The notes beneath the pieces are model-generated. The model did no database searches, was not told the DNA's origin, and worked only from the letters and a program-made list of their open reading frames with translations. This document shows, piece after piece, positions 35,825 through 44,253 of a stretch of DNA of 64,000 bases. The DNA is taken from NCBI GenBank assembly GCA_947305705.1, contig CAMZEB010000002.1, positions 16,115-80,114 of the forward strand. The letters are read 5' to 3'. Positions within the stretch are counted from its first letter, which is position 1. Every line of letters starts with the position of its first letter. A program made the translations under genes and the position numbers. Origin of the DNA: an uncultured Candidatus Saccharibacteria bacterium (GTDB lineage Bacteria > Patescibacteriota > Saccharimonadia > Saccharimonadales > Saccharimonadaceae).

Positions 35825-37453
35825 ATGGCAAGACCCAAAAGTATACCAACAAACAATGGCATGCAGCAAGCAGCCAAGGAGGCAGTCACTAAGGCTAGAG
35901 CAGCACAGAAGCGTTCCACTCAAGATTACGCTAACGCACAGAAAAGAGCTCAGGCCGAAAAAGCCGCCGCTCTGGCACAGCTAGAAAAAGGCTACCATTA
36001 CGCAATCGTTCCAGCGCTCGACGCGCTGATCGGCGAACCAAAACTCATCAATCCAGACCCGGACACAAAGAAGAAAGCAGGCGAGATGCTGATTCCAAAT
36101 CAGTATGTCGACCGCCTTGCGGAATTTCTCGATGAGGGCATCACTAGCCGCGGCGAAGCGGCTTATATCCTCTTAGGATATATCACTAATATGCTTGAGG
36201 AGATCCACAACAATCACCTCGAGTATTACACCTGCAAAAACGGTATGAAGATTCGGTTCATCTCGACCGATGACCAAACTTTCTACAAAGATGACAGCAG
36301 GAAGAGTACCAAGGCAAGTGCGCTCGCAACCGCATCGTATTACAACAAGTTCCACCCTGGCGCTGTTGCAATTCTCTCCGGAGACCCCGCGATGCTTGCA
36401 AAAGCGCTCCAGCGTAATATCGACATCGCTAGAATCAATCCCGAGATCTACACTGGCCGCCGCAAACTCTTACTACCAGAAAGAGCATACGATAAATGGT
36501 TCGGCAAAGGTTATCTGACCGTGGATGATTTCGCTAGATACTTCCCGGACGAAAAACCGCTCCTCTGTAACGAATTCGTCGAATTTATCTTCGACGAGAA
36601 GACTATTGCTTGCTATCAGACGACAGGCAATTACAGAGAACTTGCGAATCGCATCGGACGCTTCGAAGAAGAGTGCGGCGAAAACGGCGTGAAAACCGGC
36701 GAATGGGCTCTCCATCAGCTTCGTCATATTGCCAAGCCAAAAGAAAACTTCAAGGGCATCCCGATCGAACCGCTCAACGCCGGCCAGGCTATGCTTTATG
36801 AAGCGTTGCTTGCCCCCGACATCGATATTGTCATCTGTGCAGCTACATTCGGTACCGGCAAGACTTATCTTTCCGTTAATGCCGGACTCAATGCCGTCAG
36901 AGATCCAAAATCGCAGTTCGACAGAGTATTCATTTGTCCGCGTGACCCCCATTGGGGCGAGCAAATCGGCTTCCTGCCTGGCGACGAACACCAAAAAACC
37001 CTCGCCAACGCAATGCCGATCGTCGACAATATTCGCTCTGGCCTCAAGCAAAAAGGCGACAAGTGCAAAAATGGCGAGAAAAAGAGCAACGCTCAAATCA
37101 ACGATGAGGTTAACAAAATCATCGAAGATTGGTGCGAGCTCACCTCTATGGTACATATGGGTGGTCGTAGCCTTGCCGATTCGTGGATTATCTACGATGA
37201 AGCGCAAGATTTCGAATGGAGCCAGATGTTGCAGCTCGTAGAGCGTATCGGCGACCATTCAAAGATGGTCATCATCGGCGATCCGGAACAGGTACACAAC
37301 AAGCATCTCAGCAAAAATAGCTGTGGCTTGAGCCGCGCTATGTCGAAGTTTGCCGGAGGCAAATGTATCGCCATCGTAACTTTGACAAAAGATGAAATTG
37401 AACGTTCCAGAGCCGCTCGCGAAATCGCGCGCCTCTTGAACCGCCAATACTAA
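35825..37453 (+). CDS. PhoH-like ATPase with N-terminal PIN-like domain
   Basis: 542 residues. An Ala/Lys/Arg-rich coiled N-terminus (1-55) precedes a region at about 60-260 that fits a PIN-like nuclease fold weakly. The PhoH P-loop domain has ATFGTGKTYLSVNA, Walker B SWIIYDEAQDFEWSQM, and MVIIGDPEQVHN. It resembles the YlaK/PhoH2 class (RNA helicase plus ribonuclease), but the PIN acidic residues cannot be assigned by eye. The promoter (TTTACA, 17 bases, TATAAC near 35730-35737) and a leader of about 85 bases with AAAGGGGG contrast with leaderless der. Confidence 0.83.
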   Translation: MARPKSIPTNNGMQQAAKEAVTKARAAQKRSTQDYANAQKRAQAEKAAALAQLEKGYHYAIVPALDALIGEPKLINPDPDTKKKAGEMLIPNQYVDRLAEFLDEGITSRGEAAYILLGYITNMLEEIHNNHLEYYTCKNGMKIRFISTDDQTFYKDDSRKSTKASALATASYYNKFHPGAVAILSGDPAMLAKALQRNIDIARINPEIYTGRRKLLLPERAYDKWFGKGYLTVDDFARYFPDEKPLLCNEFVEFIFDEKTIACYQTTGNYRELANRIGRFEEECGENGVKTGEWALHQLRHIAKPKENFKGIPIEPLNAGQAMLYEALLAPDIDIVICAATFGTGKTYLSVNAGLNAVRDPKSQFDRVFICPRDPHWGEQIGFLPGDEHQKTLANAMPIVDNIRSGLKQKGDKCKNGEKKSNAQINDEVNKIIEDWCELTSMVHMGGRSLADSWIIYDEAQDFEWSQMLQLVERIGDHSKMVIIGDPEQVHNKHLSKNSCGLSRAMSKFAGGKCIAIVTLTKDEIERSRAAREIARLLNRQY

Positions 37454-37467
37454 TTCGGTGTTTCCCG

Positions 37468-37493
37468 AGCCGCCTCGAAAGAGGCGGCTTTTT
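37468..37493 (+). terminator. Intrinsic terminator of the PhoH-like gene
   Basis: AGCCGCCTC-GAAA-GAGGCGGCT, then a T run. The GCCGCCT stem sequence is the same as in the terminator at 23627. Confidence 0.9.
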
Positions 37494-37510
37494 CTTGGTA
37501 TAATAATGCT

Positions 37511-38032
37511 ATGAGATTAATTATTGGTTTCGGGAATCCAGGCAATCAATACAACTTCACGCGCCATAATTTCGGCTTTCTAGCCCTCGATTTTTATGCG
37601 AAGCTAAATAACCTAACTTGGGCCGAAAAACCGCGCTGGCGCGCTCTCGTGGCCGAAAACAAGGCAAATGACGCGCTACTCATCAAGCCACAGACTTTCT
37701 ACAACGATCAAGGTAGCTGCATCCGCACAATTAGCGACTTCTATAAGGTTAAGCCTAAGGATATTTTGATCATTTGCGACGATTTCAATCTGACGTTCGG
37801 CCAAATCCGTTTTCGCGAACGGGGCAGCGCTGGCGGCAATAACGGGTTAAAATCCACCATCCAGCATCTCGGCACTGATGATTTTCCACGCCTCCGCCTT
37901 GGCACCGGCAACGACGAACTTCGTAACCGCATCGGCGATGTCGATTTCGTTCTCAGCAAGTTTACCGAGGAAGAGCACGCCAATTTGCCTGAAACTCTTC
38001 GCAAAATTGCCGATTTTGTGTCAAAATACTAA
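37511..38032 (+). CDS. pth: Peptidyl-tRNA hydrolase
   Basis: 173 residues. Family residues are present: GFGNPGNQYNFTRHNFGF (catalytic His), KPQTFYNDQG (Asn), CDDFNL (Asp), RERGSAGGNNGLKS, and DDFPRLRLGTG. The ribosome recycling role is standard. TATAAT at 37499-37504 leaves 6 bases to ATG, leaderless. Confidence 0.95.
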   Translation: MRLIIGFGNPGNQYNFTRHNFGFLALDFYAKLNNLTWAEKPRWRALVAENKANDALLIKPQTFYNDQGSCIRTISDFYKVKPKDILIICDDFNLTFGQIRFRERGSAGGNNGLKSTIQHLGTDDFPRLRLGTGNDELRNRIGDVDFVLSKFTEEEHANLPETLRKIADFVSKY

Positions 38033-38162
38033 AAAATTGCCTATTTTATAACACTTTTTTGCAAAATAACAATAAGCGGAATCACCTCTTAAAAATAAAC
38101 ATAACCAGAGGTAGAAAACAGCCGAAATTCTATTGATTTTACAAAAAAGTGTGCAAAAACTA

Positions 38163-38191
38163 TTGACTATTCTGCAAATAAGTGCTAAAAT
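38163..38191 (+). promoter_or_regulatory. Promoter of the orphan RNA
   Basis: TTGACT 38163-38168, 17 bases, TAAAAT 38186-38191, with GTGC just before the -10. Predicted start near 38198. Confidence 0.75.
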
Positions 38192-38197
38192 GATTAC

Positions 38198-38495
38198 AGT
38201 TTTAGCCGAAAGGCTAAGTACTGCACCTAAATAATCTATAACTTTGTTAAAACTTAGTTTTAACAATTGTTGCGTGCTATAGAAACCCATTCGGCCTTCA
38301 AATTTCTCCTATATAGTTTGAAGTGAAAAGTATTACCTCCACTTAGAATGCAAGTTTCTATGGCTAGCAACCCCTTTAAACCGGCGGACCCCATTTGTGT
38401 GAGGTGGGTCGCGCTTCCGTCTTCCGGTACCATAAGAGGTGTGTTTAAAGGGTTAAATAGCCGCAGGTGATGCCCACCCTTACCTGCGGCTTTTT
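38198..38495 (+). ncRNA. Structured non-coding RNA of unrecognised family, about 300 nt
   Basis: A promoter, a run of stems and an intrinsic terminator with no open frame of note. Stems in order: TTAGCC-GAAA-GGCTAA (38201-38216), TTGTTAAAAC/GTTTTAACAA (about 38244-38268), a long closing stem GCTATAGAAAC with GTTTCTATGGC (about 38276 and 38353), inner CTTCAAA/TTTGAAG and AAGTG/CACTT, a second closing stem CCCTTTAAAC with GTTTAAAGGG (about 38371 and 38443), inner GACCC/GGGTC, and the terminator CCGCAGGT/ACCTGCGG (38461-38489) plus T run. I compared it by eye with RNase P, tmRNA, SRP and 6S RNA and found none of their signature strings. Confidence 0.72.
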
Positions 38496-38526
38496 GATGA
38501 TAAAATGTGTGATAATATATAACAAT

Positions 38527-40791
38527 ATGGGCAAGAATTTAGTAATAGTAGAGTCTCCAGCCAAAGCGCACACTATCGAGAAATACCTCGGCAGTGATTT
38601 TACCGTGCTCGCATCGGTTGGGCATATTCGCAAAGATACGAAAGTCGACAAGAATACTTTTGATGTCACTTATGAGGTTGACCCAGGCCACAAGAGTATT
38701 ATTGCCGATTTAAAGAAAGCCGCCAAAGAAGCCGATAAAATCTGGCTCGCAACGGATGAGGACCGCGAGGGAGAAGCTATTTCTTGGCACCTTTGCGAAG
38801 TTCTTGGTCTTCCAAAAGACACCGCTCGTATCACTTTTCACGAGATTACAAAACCTGCTCTCGACGCCGCAATCAAAGCGCCACGCACCGTCGATATGGA
38901 TATGGTTGCCAGCCAGCAGGCCCGCCAAACTCTTGATATGCTCGTCGGTTTTGATCTTTCTGGCATCGTTCGCAAAAAAGTCCCAGGCGCCGTTTCTGCT
39001 GGCCGCGTCCAGAGCCCAGCCCTCCGCCTCATCGTCGAGCGCGAACAGGCTATTGAGAAGTTTGCTAGCAAATATACCTACAAAGTCTCTGGCGATTTCG
39101 GCTTCCCAGCAACCCTCGACCACGATTTCGACAACGAAGACGAGGCAAAAGCCTTCCTCGAAAAGCTAATCGGTGCCGAATATACCGCCTCCGCCGTAGA
39201 GACCGCCCCTGGCGAACGCAAACCGCAGCCTCCTTTTACTACTGCATCTATGCAGATTGAAGCCAACTCCAAACTCGGCTTTAGTGCAAAGACCACAATG
39301 CAAGCCGCCCAAGCACTCTACCAAGCCGGTCATATTACTTACCATCGTACCGACAGCCTAAACCTCAGCAAGCAGGCCATCGCCAGCATTTCCGGCTACG
39401 TCGAGCAAAACTTCGGCAAAAACTACGTCAAAGTCCGCAATTTCAAAACCAAGGATGCTAGCGCCCAAGAGGCCCACGAGGCAATTCGCCCAACTCATAT
39501 CGAGGTCGAAACCGCTGGCAAAAACGACTACGAAAAACGTCTCTACGCATTAATTCGCACCCGCGCCCTCGCCACCCAAATGGCAGACGCCAAGCTCGAA
39601 AAGACCACCATTACAATCTCCACTCCAACCGAGTATTCATTCGAAGGAAAGGGTGAGGTTATCATTTTCGATGGCTTCCTCAAGGTTTACGGCCGCTTCA
39701 AAGAGAGCGAACTGCCAAAAGTATCCGTCGGTGACAAATTAACCGCCGCAAGCATCATTGCGAAACAAAATTATGCCAAACCACCTGCCCGTTACACCGA
39801 GGGTTCGCTTGTTAAAAAACTTGAAGAACTCGGCATCGGCCGCCCATCAACCTACGCGACTATTATGACCGCCATCCAGGCCCGCGGCTACGTCGAAAAA
39901 GGCGAAAGCGAAGGCGAAGAGCGCCAAATCACCCAGTTCAAACTCGAAAACGGCCAAATTTCAGAAGAAAAAGTCACTGAAAAATACGGCGCCAACAAAG
40001 GCAAACTTCTACCGACTCCAATCGGTGAGCTAATCGCCGGCTTCCTTGTTGACCATTTCCAAAACATCGTAGATTACAAATTTACCGCAAATATCGAAAA
40101 AGATCTCGACCTTGTCGCCGAAGCGAAACTCGACCGCGTCAAAATGCTCCGCGATTTCTACGGCCCATTCAACGACGAAGTACTCGCAAGCGAAGGCATC
40201 GAACGCTACAATAACGCCCGCCTTCTCGGTCACGACCCTGAAACTGGCAAAGCAATCTATGCCAAGGTTGGCAAAAACGGCGGCTTCATCCAGCTAGGCG
40301 AGAACGAAAAAGAAACCGGCGAGAAGCCACGCTTCGCACCACTGCCGAAGCGCAAATCCGTCAAAACCGTCACTCTAGAGCAAGCTCTGAAACAGCTCGC
40401 CCTTCCTCAGCTCCCACGCACCCTCGGCAAAGCCGCCGATGGTGCCGAGATTATTGCCGCCTCTGGTCCATTTGGCCCATATCTCAAAGCCGGCAAGTAC
40501 AATATCCCACTCAAAGATTTCGATCCATACACTATTACGCTCGAAGATGCCGAGCCACTATATGAGGCAAAACGCGATTCATATATCGCCGACTGGGGTG
40601 AAATTCAGATTATTAATGGCGCCTACGGTCCGTACGTAAAGGGGCCTGGCCGCCGCAACTTCGTCCGTATTCCGAAAGACGTCGATCCAAAAACCATCAC
40701 AAAAGAGCAGGCCGAAGAATATCTCGCCAACAAGCCAAAGAAAACCACCCGTCGCCCAGCGAAGCGCACCCGCAAAACAGCGAAAAAATAG
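38527..40791 (+). CDS. topA: DNA topoisomerase I
   Basis: 754 residues, type IA. TOPRIM: LVIVESPAKAHTIEKYLG and ATDEDREGEAISWH. Active-site Tyr in GHITYHRTDSLNLS. SAGRVQSPALRLIVERE and the ELGIGRPSTYATIM segment are present. Instead of C4 zinc fingers the C-terminus has two topoisomerase-repeat units (SGPFGPYLKAGKYNIPL; NGAYGPYVKGPGRRNFV) and a basic tail. The start at 38527 matches the family MGKxLVIVESPAK; a GATAATATAT -10-like element lies 8-10 bases upstream and there is no Shine-Dalgarno, so it is probably leaderless. Confidence 0.96.
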   Translation: MGKNLVIVESPAKAHTIEKYLGSDFTVLASVGHIRKDTKVDKNTFDVTYEVDPGHKSIIADLKKAAKEADKIWLATDEDREGEAISWHLCEVLGLPKDTARITFHEITKPALDAAIKAPRTVDMDMVASQQARQTLDMLVGFDLSGIVRKKVPGAVSAGRVQSPALRLIVEREQAIEKFASKYTYKVSGDFGFPATLDHDFDNEDEAKAFLEKLIGAEYTASAVETAPGERKPQPPFTTASMQIEANSKLGFSAKTTMQAAQALYQAGHITYHRTDSLNLSKQAIASISGYVEQNFGKNYVKVRNFKTKDASAQEAHEAIRPTHIEVETAGKNDYEKRLYALIRTRALATQMADAKLEKTTITISTPTEYSFEGKGEVIIFDGFLKVYGRFKESELPKVSVGDKLTAASIIAKQNYAKPPARYTEGSLVKKLEELGIGRPSTYATIMTAIQARGYVEKGESEGEERQITQFKLENGQISEEKVTEKYGANKGKLLPTPIGELIAGFLVDHFQNIVDYKFTANIEKDLDLVAEAKLDRVKMLRDFYGPFNDEVLASEGIERYNNARLLGHDPETGKAIYAKVGKNGGFIQLGENEKETGEKPRFAPLPKRKSVKTVTLEQALKQLALPQLPRTLGKAADGAEIIAASGPFGPYLKAGKYNIPLKDFDPYTITLEDAEPLYEAKRDSYIADWGEIQIINGAYGPYVKGPGRRNFVRIPKDVDPKTITKEQAEEYLANKPKKTTRRPAKRTRKTAKK

Positions 40792-40800
40792 CCCTACCTA

Positions 40801-40885
40801 TTGACTTTTTAAAGCGTTTGTGCTATAATAGAACTGTTGTTCACGCAACGCGCCTACTTGTATAAGTAGAGCTCTTTTCCAAAAG
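40801..40885 (+). promoter_or_regulatory. Promoter and leader of the 40897 gene
   Basis: TTGACT 40801-40806, 17 bases, TATAAT 40824-40829 (TTTGTGCTATAATAG as at 22937). The leader has the stem GTTCACGCAAC-like and CTACTTGTATAAGTAG hairpins, then AAAAGGAGGT. Confidence 0.8.
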
Positions 40886-40896
40886 GAGGTGCTCGT

Positions 40897-41178
40897 ATGA
40901 ACGCCAATATTATCAACGGTCCTAGCAAATTGGACCTGATTGCAAGCTTGCTTTTCTGCTGCAATCTTAAGTCCCAAAGACACCCGGTTACCTTCACTGT
41001 CAAGCAGGGCGATGCCGAGCCTATCAGAAAGTTTGACGTGGTGGTCAATATAACCTCTATGCAAATAGAGGACGGGTCCGGCGAAAGCTGGAATCTCGAG
41101 GGTCTGCTAAATAATGGCGAACGAATTAGTTTCTACTATCGCACAGACTCCCGAAAGGGTCACATCGATAAGATGTGA
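40897..41178 (+). CDS. Hypothetical protein, 93 residues
   Basis: No family recognised. A small, soluble, probably beta-rich protein (HPVTFTVKQGDAEPIRKFDVVVNITSM, WNLEGLLNNGERISFYYRTD). It starts after a perfect AAAAGGAGGT site. A hairpin (GGTCACAT/ATGTGACC, 41158-41180) covers its stop codon. Single-gene unit with a strong promoter identical in core to that of the alarmone synthetase, hinting at shared control. Confidence 0.68.
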   Translation: MNANIINGPSKLDLIASLLFCCNLKSQRHPVTFTVKQGDAEPIRKFDVVVNITSMQIEDGSGESWNLEGLLNNGERISFYYRTDSRKGHIDKM

Positions 41179-41205
41179 CCATACCTGCAACCTACCTACC
41201 TCCAC

Positions 41206-41235
41206 ATGCCCCGACAATTTGTCGGGGCATTTTTT
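41206..41235 (+). terminator. Intrinsic terminator
   Basis: ATGCCCCGAC/GTCGGGGCAT 10-bp perfect stem, 5-base loop, T run. Confidence 0.92.
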
Positions 41236-41352
41236 AAGCAAAAGCACAATTATCACATAACAATTCGCTTGCGTTTAAAAGTTTAATAAAATTATTTTCA
41301 AATATCGTAAAAATTCTGATATAATAAACAGTAAGTGAAGATAATTTGCTTG

Positions 41353-41381
41353 TTGACAACACAAATACTTGGTGTTATAAT
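41353..41381 (+). promoter_or_regulatory. Promoter of the sigma-region-4/HARE gene
   Basis: TTGACA 41353-41358, 17 bases, TATAAT 41376-41381. The leader is about 80 bases and holds a 10-codon ORF at 41397-41429 (MKANYFGVIL) without a clear ribosome site, and a second TATAAT-like string near 41424. Confidence 0.8.
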
Positions 41382-41468
41382 TTAAAAAGACAAGATATGA
41401 AAGCTAATTATTTTGGCGTCATATTATAATATCAAACGGACGGAAAGGTAAGAAAAAACGGCAGTATC

Positions 41469-42500
41469 ATGAATAATGCGGACATTATTGCCAAGGCAAT
41501 TTCAAATAGTCTAGACATCATCGAGCAGGAGCGTGAAAGGGAAATCATCTCCCGCAGGTTTGGACTCAACGAACACAAAGAGACACTTGAACAAATTGGG
41601 GAAATGTTATCTATTACACGCGAACGTGTTCGCCAGCTTGAAAAAGCAATTCTTATCCGTCTTCGCATCGCCGCTGAAGAAGACAAAATCAGCAATCTCG
41701 CAGCAGCCGAAAAACTTATTATCCGCAATCTTACCGAAATGGGCCGCGTCGCCCGCGTCAATGATCTCGCCAAAAAAGTCCTTGGCAAAGAACCAACCGC
41801 CACTCAAAAAGCCGAATTTAGCTTCCTAGGCGAAATTTCACCAGCTCTCAGCATCCTCGCCGAAAACGACAAATACCACGCCTCTATCGGCATCGCCGAA
41901 TACGGCTCCGAGAAGGAAATCCGCACCAAAACCGACGAAATCGTCAACATTATCAAGGCCAACAAAGCTCCAATGACTATCGACGAGCTCGACGAGAAGC
42001 TCAACTACGAGCACCCAAGCCACATCGAGGCAATCGCTCGCGTCAGCAAACTCCTCTCGACTCTTAACAACCAATGGGGTCTCGCAAAGTGGCCAACTGT
42101 CAACCCAAAGAATATTCGCGACAAAATCTTTGTCGTTCTCGAAGAACACAAAGAGCCAATGCACTTCAATGACATCGCCAAAGCAATCAGCTCTTCCGAT
42201 TTTAAGCGCAAAGATGTTACTGTCCAGGCTATTCACAATGAGCTTATCAAAGATTCTCGCTTCGTTCTCATCGGTCGCGGCATTTACGCCCTAGACAAGT
42301 GGGGCTTCAGCAAGGGAACCGTCGCTGACATTATCAGCAAGATTCTCAAGAAAGCTGGCGATGAAGGTCTCAGCCGCAAAGAAATCGTCAAGCAAGTTCT
42401 CAAAGAGCGCAAAGTCAAAGAGACTACTGTTCTACTTAATCTCCAAAACAAAAATCTCTACACTCGCGTCGGTAAAGATCACTACAAACTTGCCGCCTAA
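41469..42500 (+). CDS. Sigma-70 region 4-like / HARE-HTH transcription regulator
   Basis: 343 residues. Residues about 19-72 match sigma-70 region 4 (EREIISRRFGLNEHKETLEQIGEMLSITRERVRQLE), the helix-turn-helix that reads the -35 box. There is no region 2, so it cannot melt a -10 by itself. Residues about 155-320 contain two winged-helix HARE-HTH-like units (MTIDELDEKLNYEHPSHIEAIARVSKLLSTLNN and PMHFNDIAKAISSSDFKRKDVTVQAIHNELIKDSRFVLIGRGIYAL), as in RNA polymerase delta. Likely an RNA-polymerase-associated regulator. Start chosen at 41469, with an AAGG-containing purine tract upstream. Confidence 0.85.
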   Translation: MNNADIIAKAISNSLDIIEQEREREIISRRFGLNEHKETLEQIGEMLSITRERVRQLEKAILIRLRIAAEEDKISNLAAAEKLIIRNLTEMGRVARVNDLAKKVLGKEPTATQKAEFSFLGEISPALSILAENDKYHASIGIAEYGSEKEIRTKTDEIVNIIKANKAPMTIDELDEKLNYEHPSHIEAIARVSKLLSTLNNQWGLAKWPTVNPKNIRDKIFVVLEEHKEPMHFNDIAKAISSSDFKRKDVTVQAIHNELIKDSRFVLIGRGIYALDKWGFSKGTVADIISKILKKAGDEGLSRKEIVKQVLKERKVKETTVLLNLQNKNLYTRVGKDHYKLAA

Positions 42501-42504
42501 AAAT

Positions 42505-42528
42505 CGCCCCGCAAGGGGCTCTTTTTTA
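42505..42528 (+). terminator. Intrinsic terminator
   Basis: GCCCC-GCAA-GGGGC followed by T run. Confidence 0.88.
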
Positions 42529-42578
42529 TGGTAAACTAAGATTAAATAAAGCTTAAGCATATAAGGAGAATAGAACTT

Positions 42579-43025
42579 ATGCAAAAAAGTGGTAAAAAGA
42601 CTGGTCTTATCGCCGGCATCATCGGTGGCGTCGTTGCGCTTATCGCAATCATCGTCGTCGTCCTCATTATCGTCCTCAATGGCGGCAACAAACTCGTCGG
42701 CACCTGGAAACTCGTCGGTATGAAATATGGTAGCGAAACCGCCGACGCAAAGATGCTAGAAGAAATGGGCACCAGCGCAACAATCGAATTTAAGAGCGAT
42801 GGCACCGGTACCGTAAAGACAACCGATACTTCTATGCATTGCGAATACGAAGACGGCGAAAGCAACTGTACTTCAACCCCAGAAACCAGTGAGCATAAAA
42901 TTACCTACGACAAAGATAAAAAGACCCTCAAGACGGATGACGGTGAAGGTACTTACGAAATCAAAGACGACGGCAAGCTCTATCTCACAAACGACGGCGT
43001 CACCCAAATCTACGAGAAAAAATAA
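42579..43025 (+). CDS. Membrane-anchored lipocalin-like protein
   Basis: 148 residues. N-terminal membrane anchor (about 8-34, GLIAGIIGGVVALIAIIVVVLIIVL), then an outer beta domain starting LVGTWKLVGMKYG, with ATIEFKSDGTGTVKTTD and TYEIKDDGKLYLTNDG strands; this is the pattern of lipocalin-like extracellular domains. It carries two Cys (CEYEDGESNC) that could pair. Ribosome site AAGGAG in the ATAAGGAGAATAG leader seen also at 13840. Function unknown. Confidence 0.75.
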   Translation: MQKSGKKTGLIAGIIGGVVALIAIIVVVLIIVLNGGNKLVGTWKLVGMKYGSETADAKMLEEMGTSATIEFKSDGTGTVKTTDTSMHCEYEDGESNCTSTPETSEHKITYDKDKKTLKTDDGEGTYEIKDDGKLYLTNDGVTQIYEKK

Positions 43026-43040
43026 TTAAAATCTCAACAA

Positions 43041-43067
43041 AAAATCCCCCGAAAGGGGGATTTTTTA
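43041..43067. terminator. Bidirectional intrinsic terminator
   Basis: AATCCCCC-GAAA-GGGGGATT with A and T runs; it serves the 42579 gene and the convergent glycosyltransferase. Confidence 0.92.
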
Positions 43068-44162
43068 TTTCTGGTCGTAGACTTTCTCGAGTGCTTTTAC
43101 GGTATTCTGAATATCGTATTCCTGAACCTTTTCGTTTTTTATCGCCTCGCCACGCTTCTCGGCAGCGACAATATACGGCGTCCAGCTATCATTAAGCGAC
43201 AAAAATTCCGCCGAATCAAGCAACTTTGTCTCCGCAGGAACTTTATCGCTAAAAAGACACTTCATTCCGCAAGCCTGTGCCTCGATACCAACCGTTGGCA
43301 CCCCCTCAAACAGGGAAGGCATCACGAACACATCCGCCATCGAGTAAAAACGCTCGACCTTATCCTGCATCGGTAGTAGCATTACCGAATCGCCAAGCCG
43401 TTCGCTCGCAATTTGATCTTCCAAATTCTTTTTGAGCGACCCCTCGCCAATAATCACTAGGCGCGCATTTTTATCTTTGCGCACATAATACGAGAAAATA
43501 TCAATCAAATGCTCCTGATTTTTCTGTTCCTCAAATCGGCCAACATTCAAAAGCACCATCGCATCTGATGCAATGCCATATTTTTCGCGCATCGCATGAC
43601 GAATATTTGAATTATAACGAAACTTCTGCAAATCAATGCCGTTGTGTATGACTGTAAATTCTTCTTTCTCGCCATACAAATACTCGCCAGCCGCCTGCCC
43701 GCACGCCAAACGCGTTGTAACATTTTTGTTAAGCTTCCTGCGCAAGCAAGCCGCCACGAAGCGCATCTTACGAGAGTTAATCTTCGAATTATTCGTATTG
43801 TGTGAATGCGAAATCCTCTGCGCCACGCCCGCCTTCTTCGCAGCCGTTATCGGAAGCGCCGACATAAAGTCAATATGGCTATGAATAGCGTCATATTTCC
43901 CCTCAGCCAACACGCGCGCCACATCTTTCATAAATTTCTTTGGATGGCGGAAGCGGTTATCTTCGATTTTCGTTATTTCTACGCCAAGTTCCTTGAGTTC
44001 ATCTTCGTAATAATACTTCTTGCCGTCGCGTGGCTCCAAAAAAGTCAAAATCCCAAAGCTATACTTTTTGCGGTCAATATTCCGCAAAGTGTTCATAATA
44101 AACGATTCTGTATCGCCAAAATCCATATCTTCAACAATATGTAGAATCTTTCGCATAGTCAT
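43065..44162 (-). CDS. Glycosyltransferase, GT4 family
   Basis: 365 residues with a GT-B fold. N-terminal half: KILHIVEDMDFGDTESFIMNTLR, HSHIDFMSALP, RISHSHNTNN. C-terminal donor half: VIHNGIDLQKFRYN, LLNVGRFEEQKNQEHLIDIF, LVIIGEGSL, VFVMPSLFEGVPTVGIEAQACGMKCLFSD, which includes the E-x7-E motif. It probably builds surface polysaccharide; the sugar is unknown. TATAAT (minus strand 44176-44171) leaves 8 bases to ATG. Divergent from the VirD4-like gene. Confidence 0.9.
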   Translation of the reverse strand: MTMRKILHIVEDMDFGDTESFIMNTLRNIDRKKYSFGILTFLEPRDGKKYYYEDELKELGVEITKIEDNRFRHPKKFMKDVARVLAEGKYDAIHSHIDFMSALPITAAKKAGVAQRISHSHNTNNSKINSRKMRFVAACLRRKLNKNVTTRLACGQAAGEYLYGEKEEFTVIHNGIDLQKFRYNSNIRHAMREKYGIASDAMVLLNVGRFEEQKNQEHLIDIFSYYVRKDKNARLVIIGEGSLKKNLEDQIASERLGDSVMLLPMQDKVERFYSMADVFVMPSLFEGVPTVGIEAQACGMKCLFSDKVPAETKLLDSAEFLSLNDSWTPYIVAAEKRGEAIKNEKVQEYDIQNTVKALEKVYDQK

Positions 44163-44253
44163 TAAATGAGATTATAGCGCAATCCAGCCGAAATTTTAAA
44201 CATTAAAGAGTAGACTACTCGCTTTTTCTAGATGTTTATGCTAAAATATCTCT

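Noticed and set aside
38198..38495. RNase P RNA, tmRNA, SRP RNA or 6S RNA
   Set aside because: No GGAAAGTCC/ACAGAA strings, no tRNA-like ends or tag frame, no GGAAGGAAGCAG-type SRP loop, and no single long bubble hairpin. A diverged member cannot be excluded.
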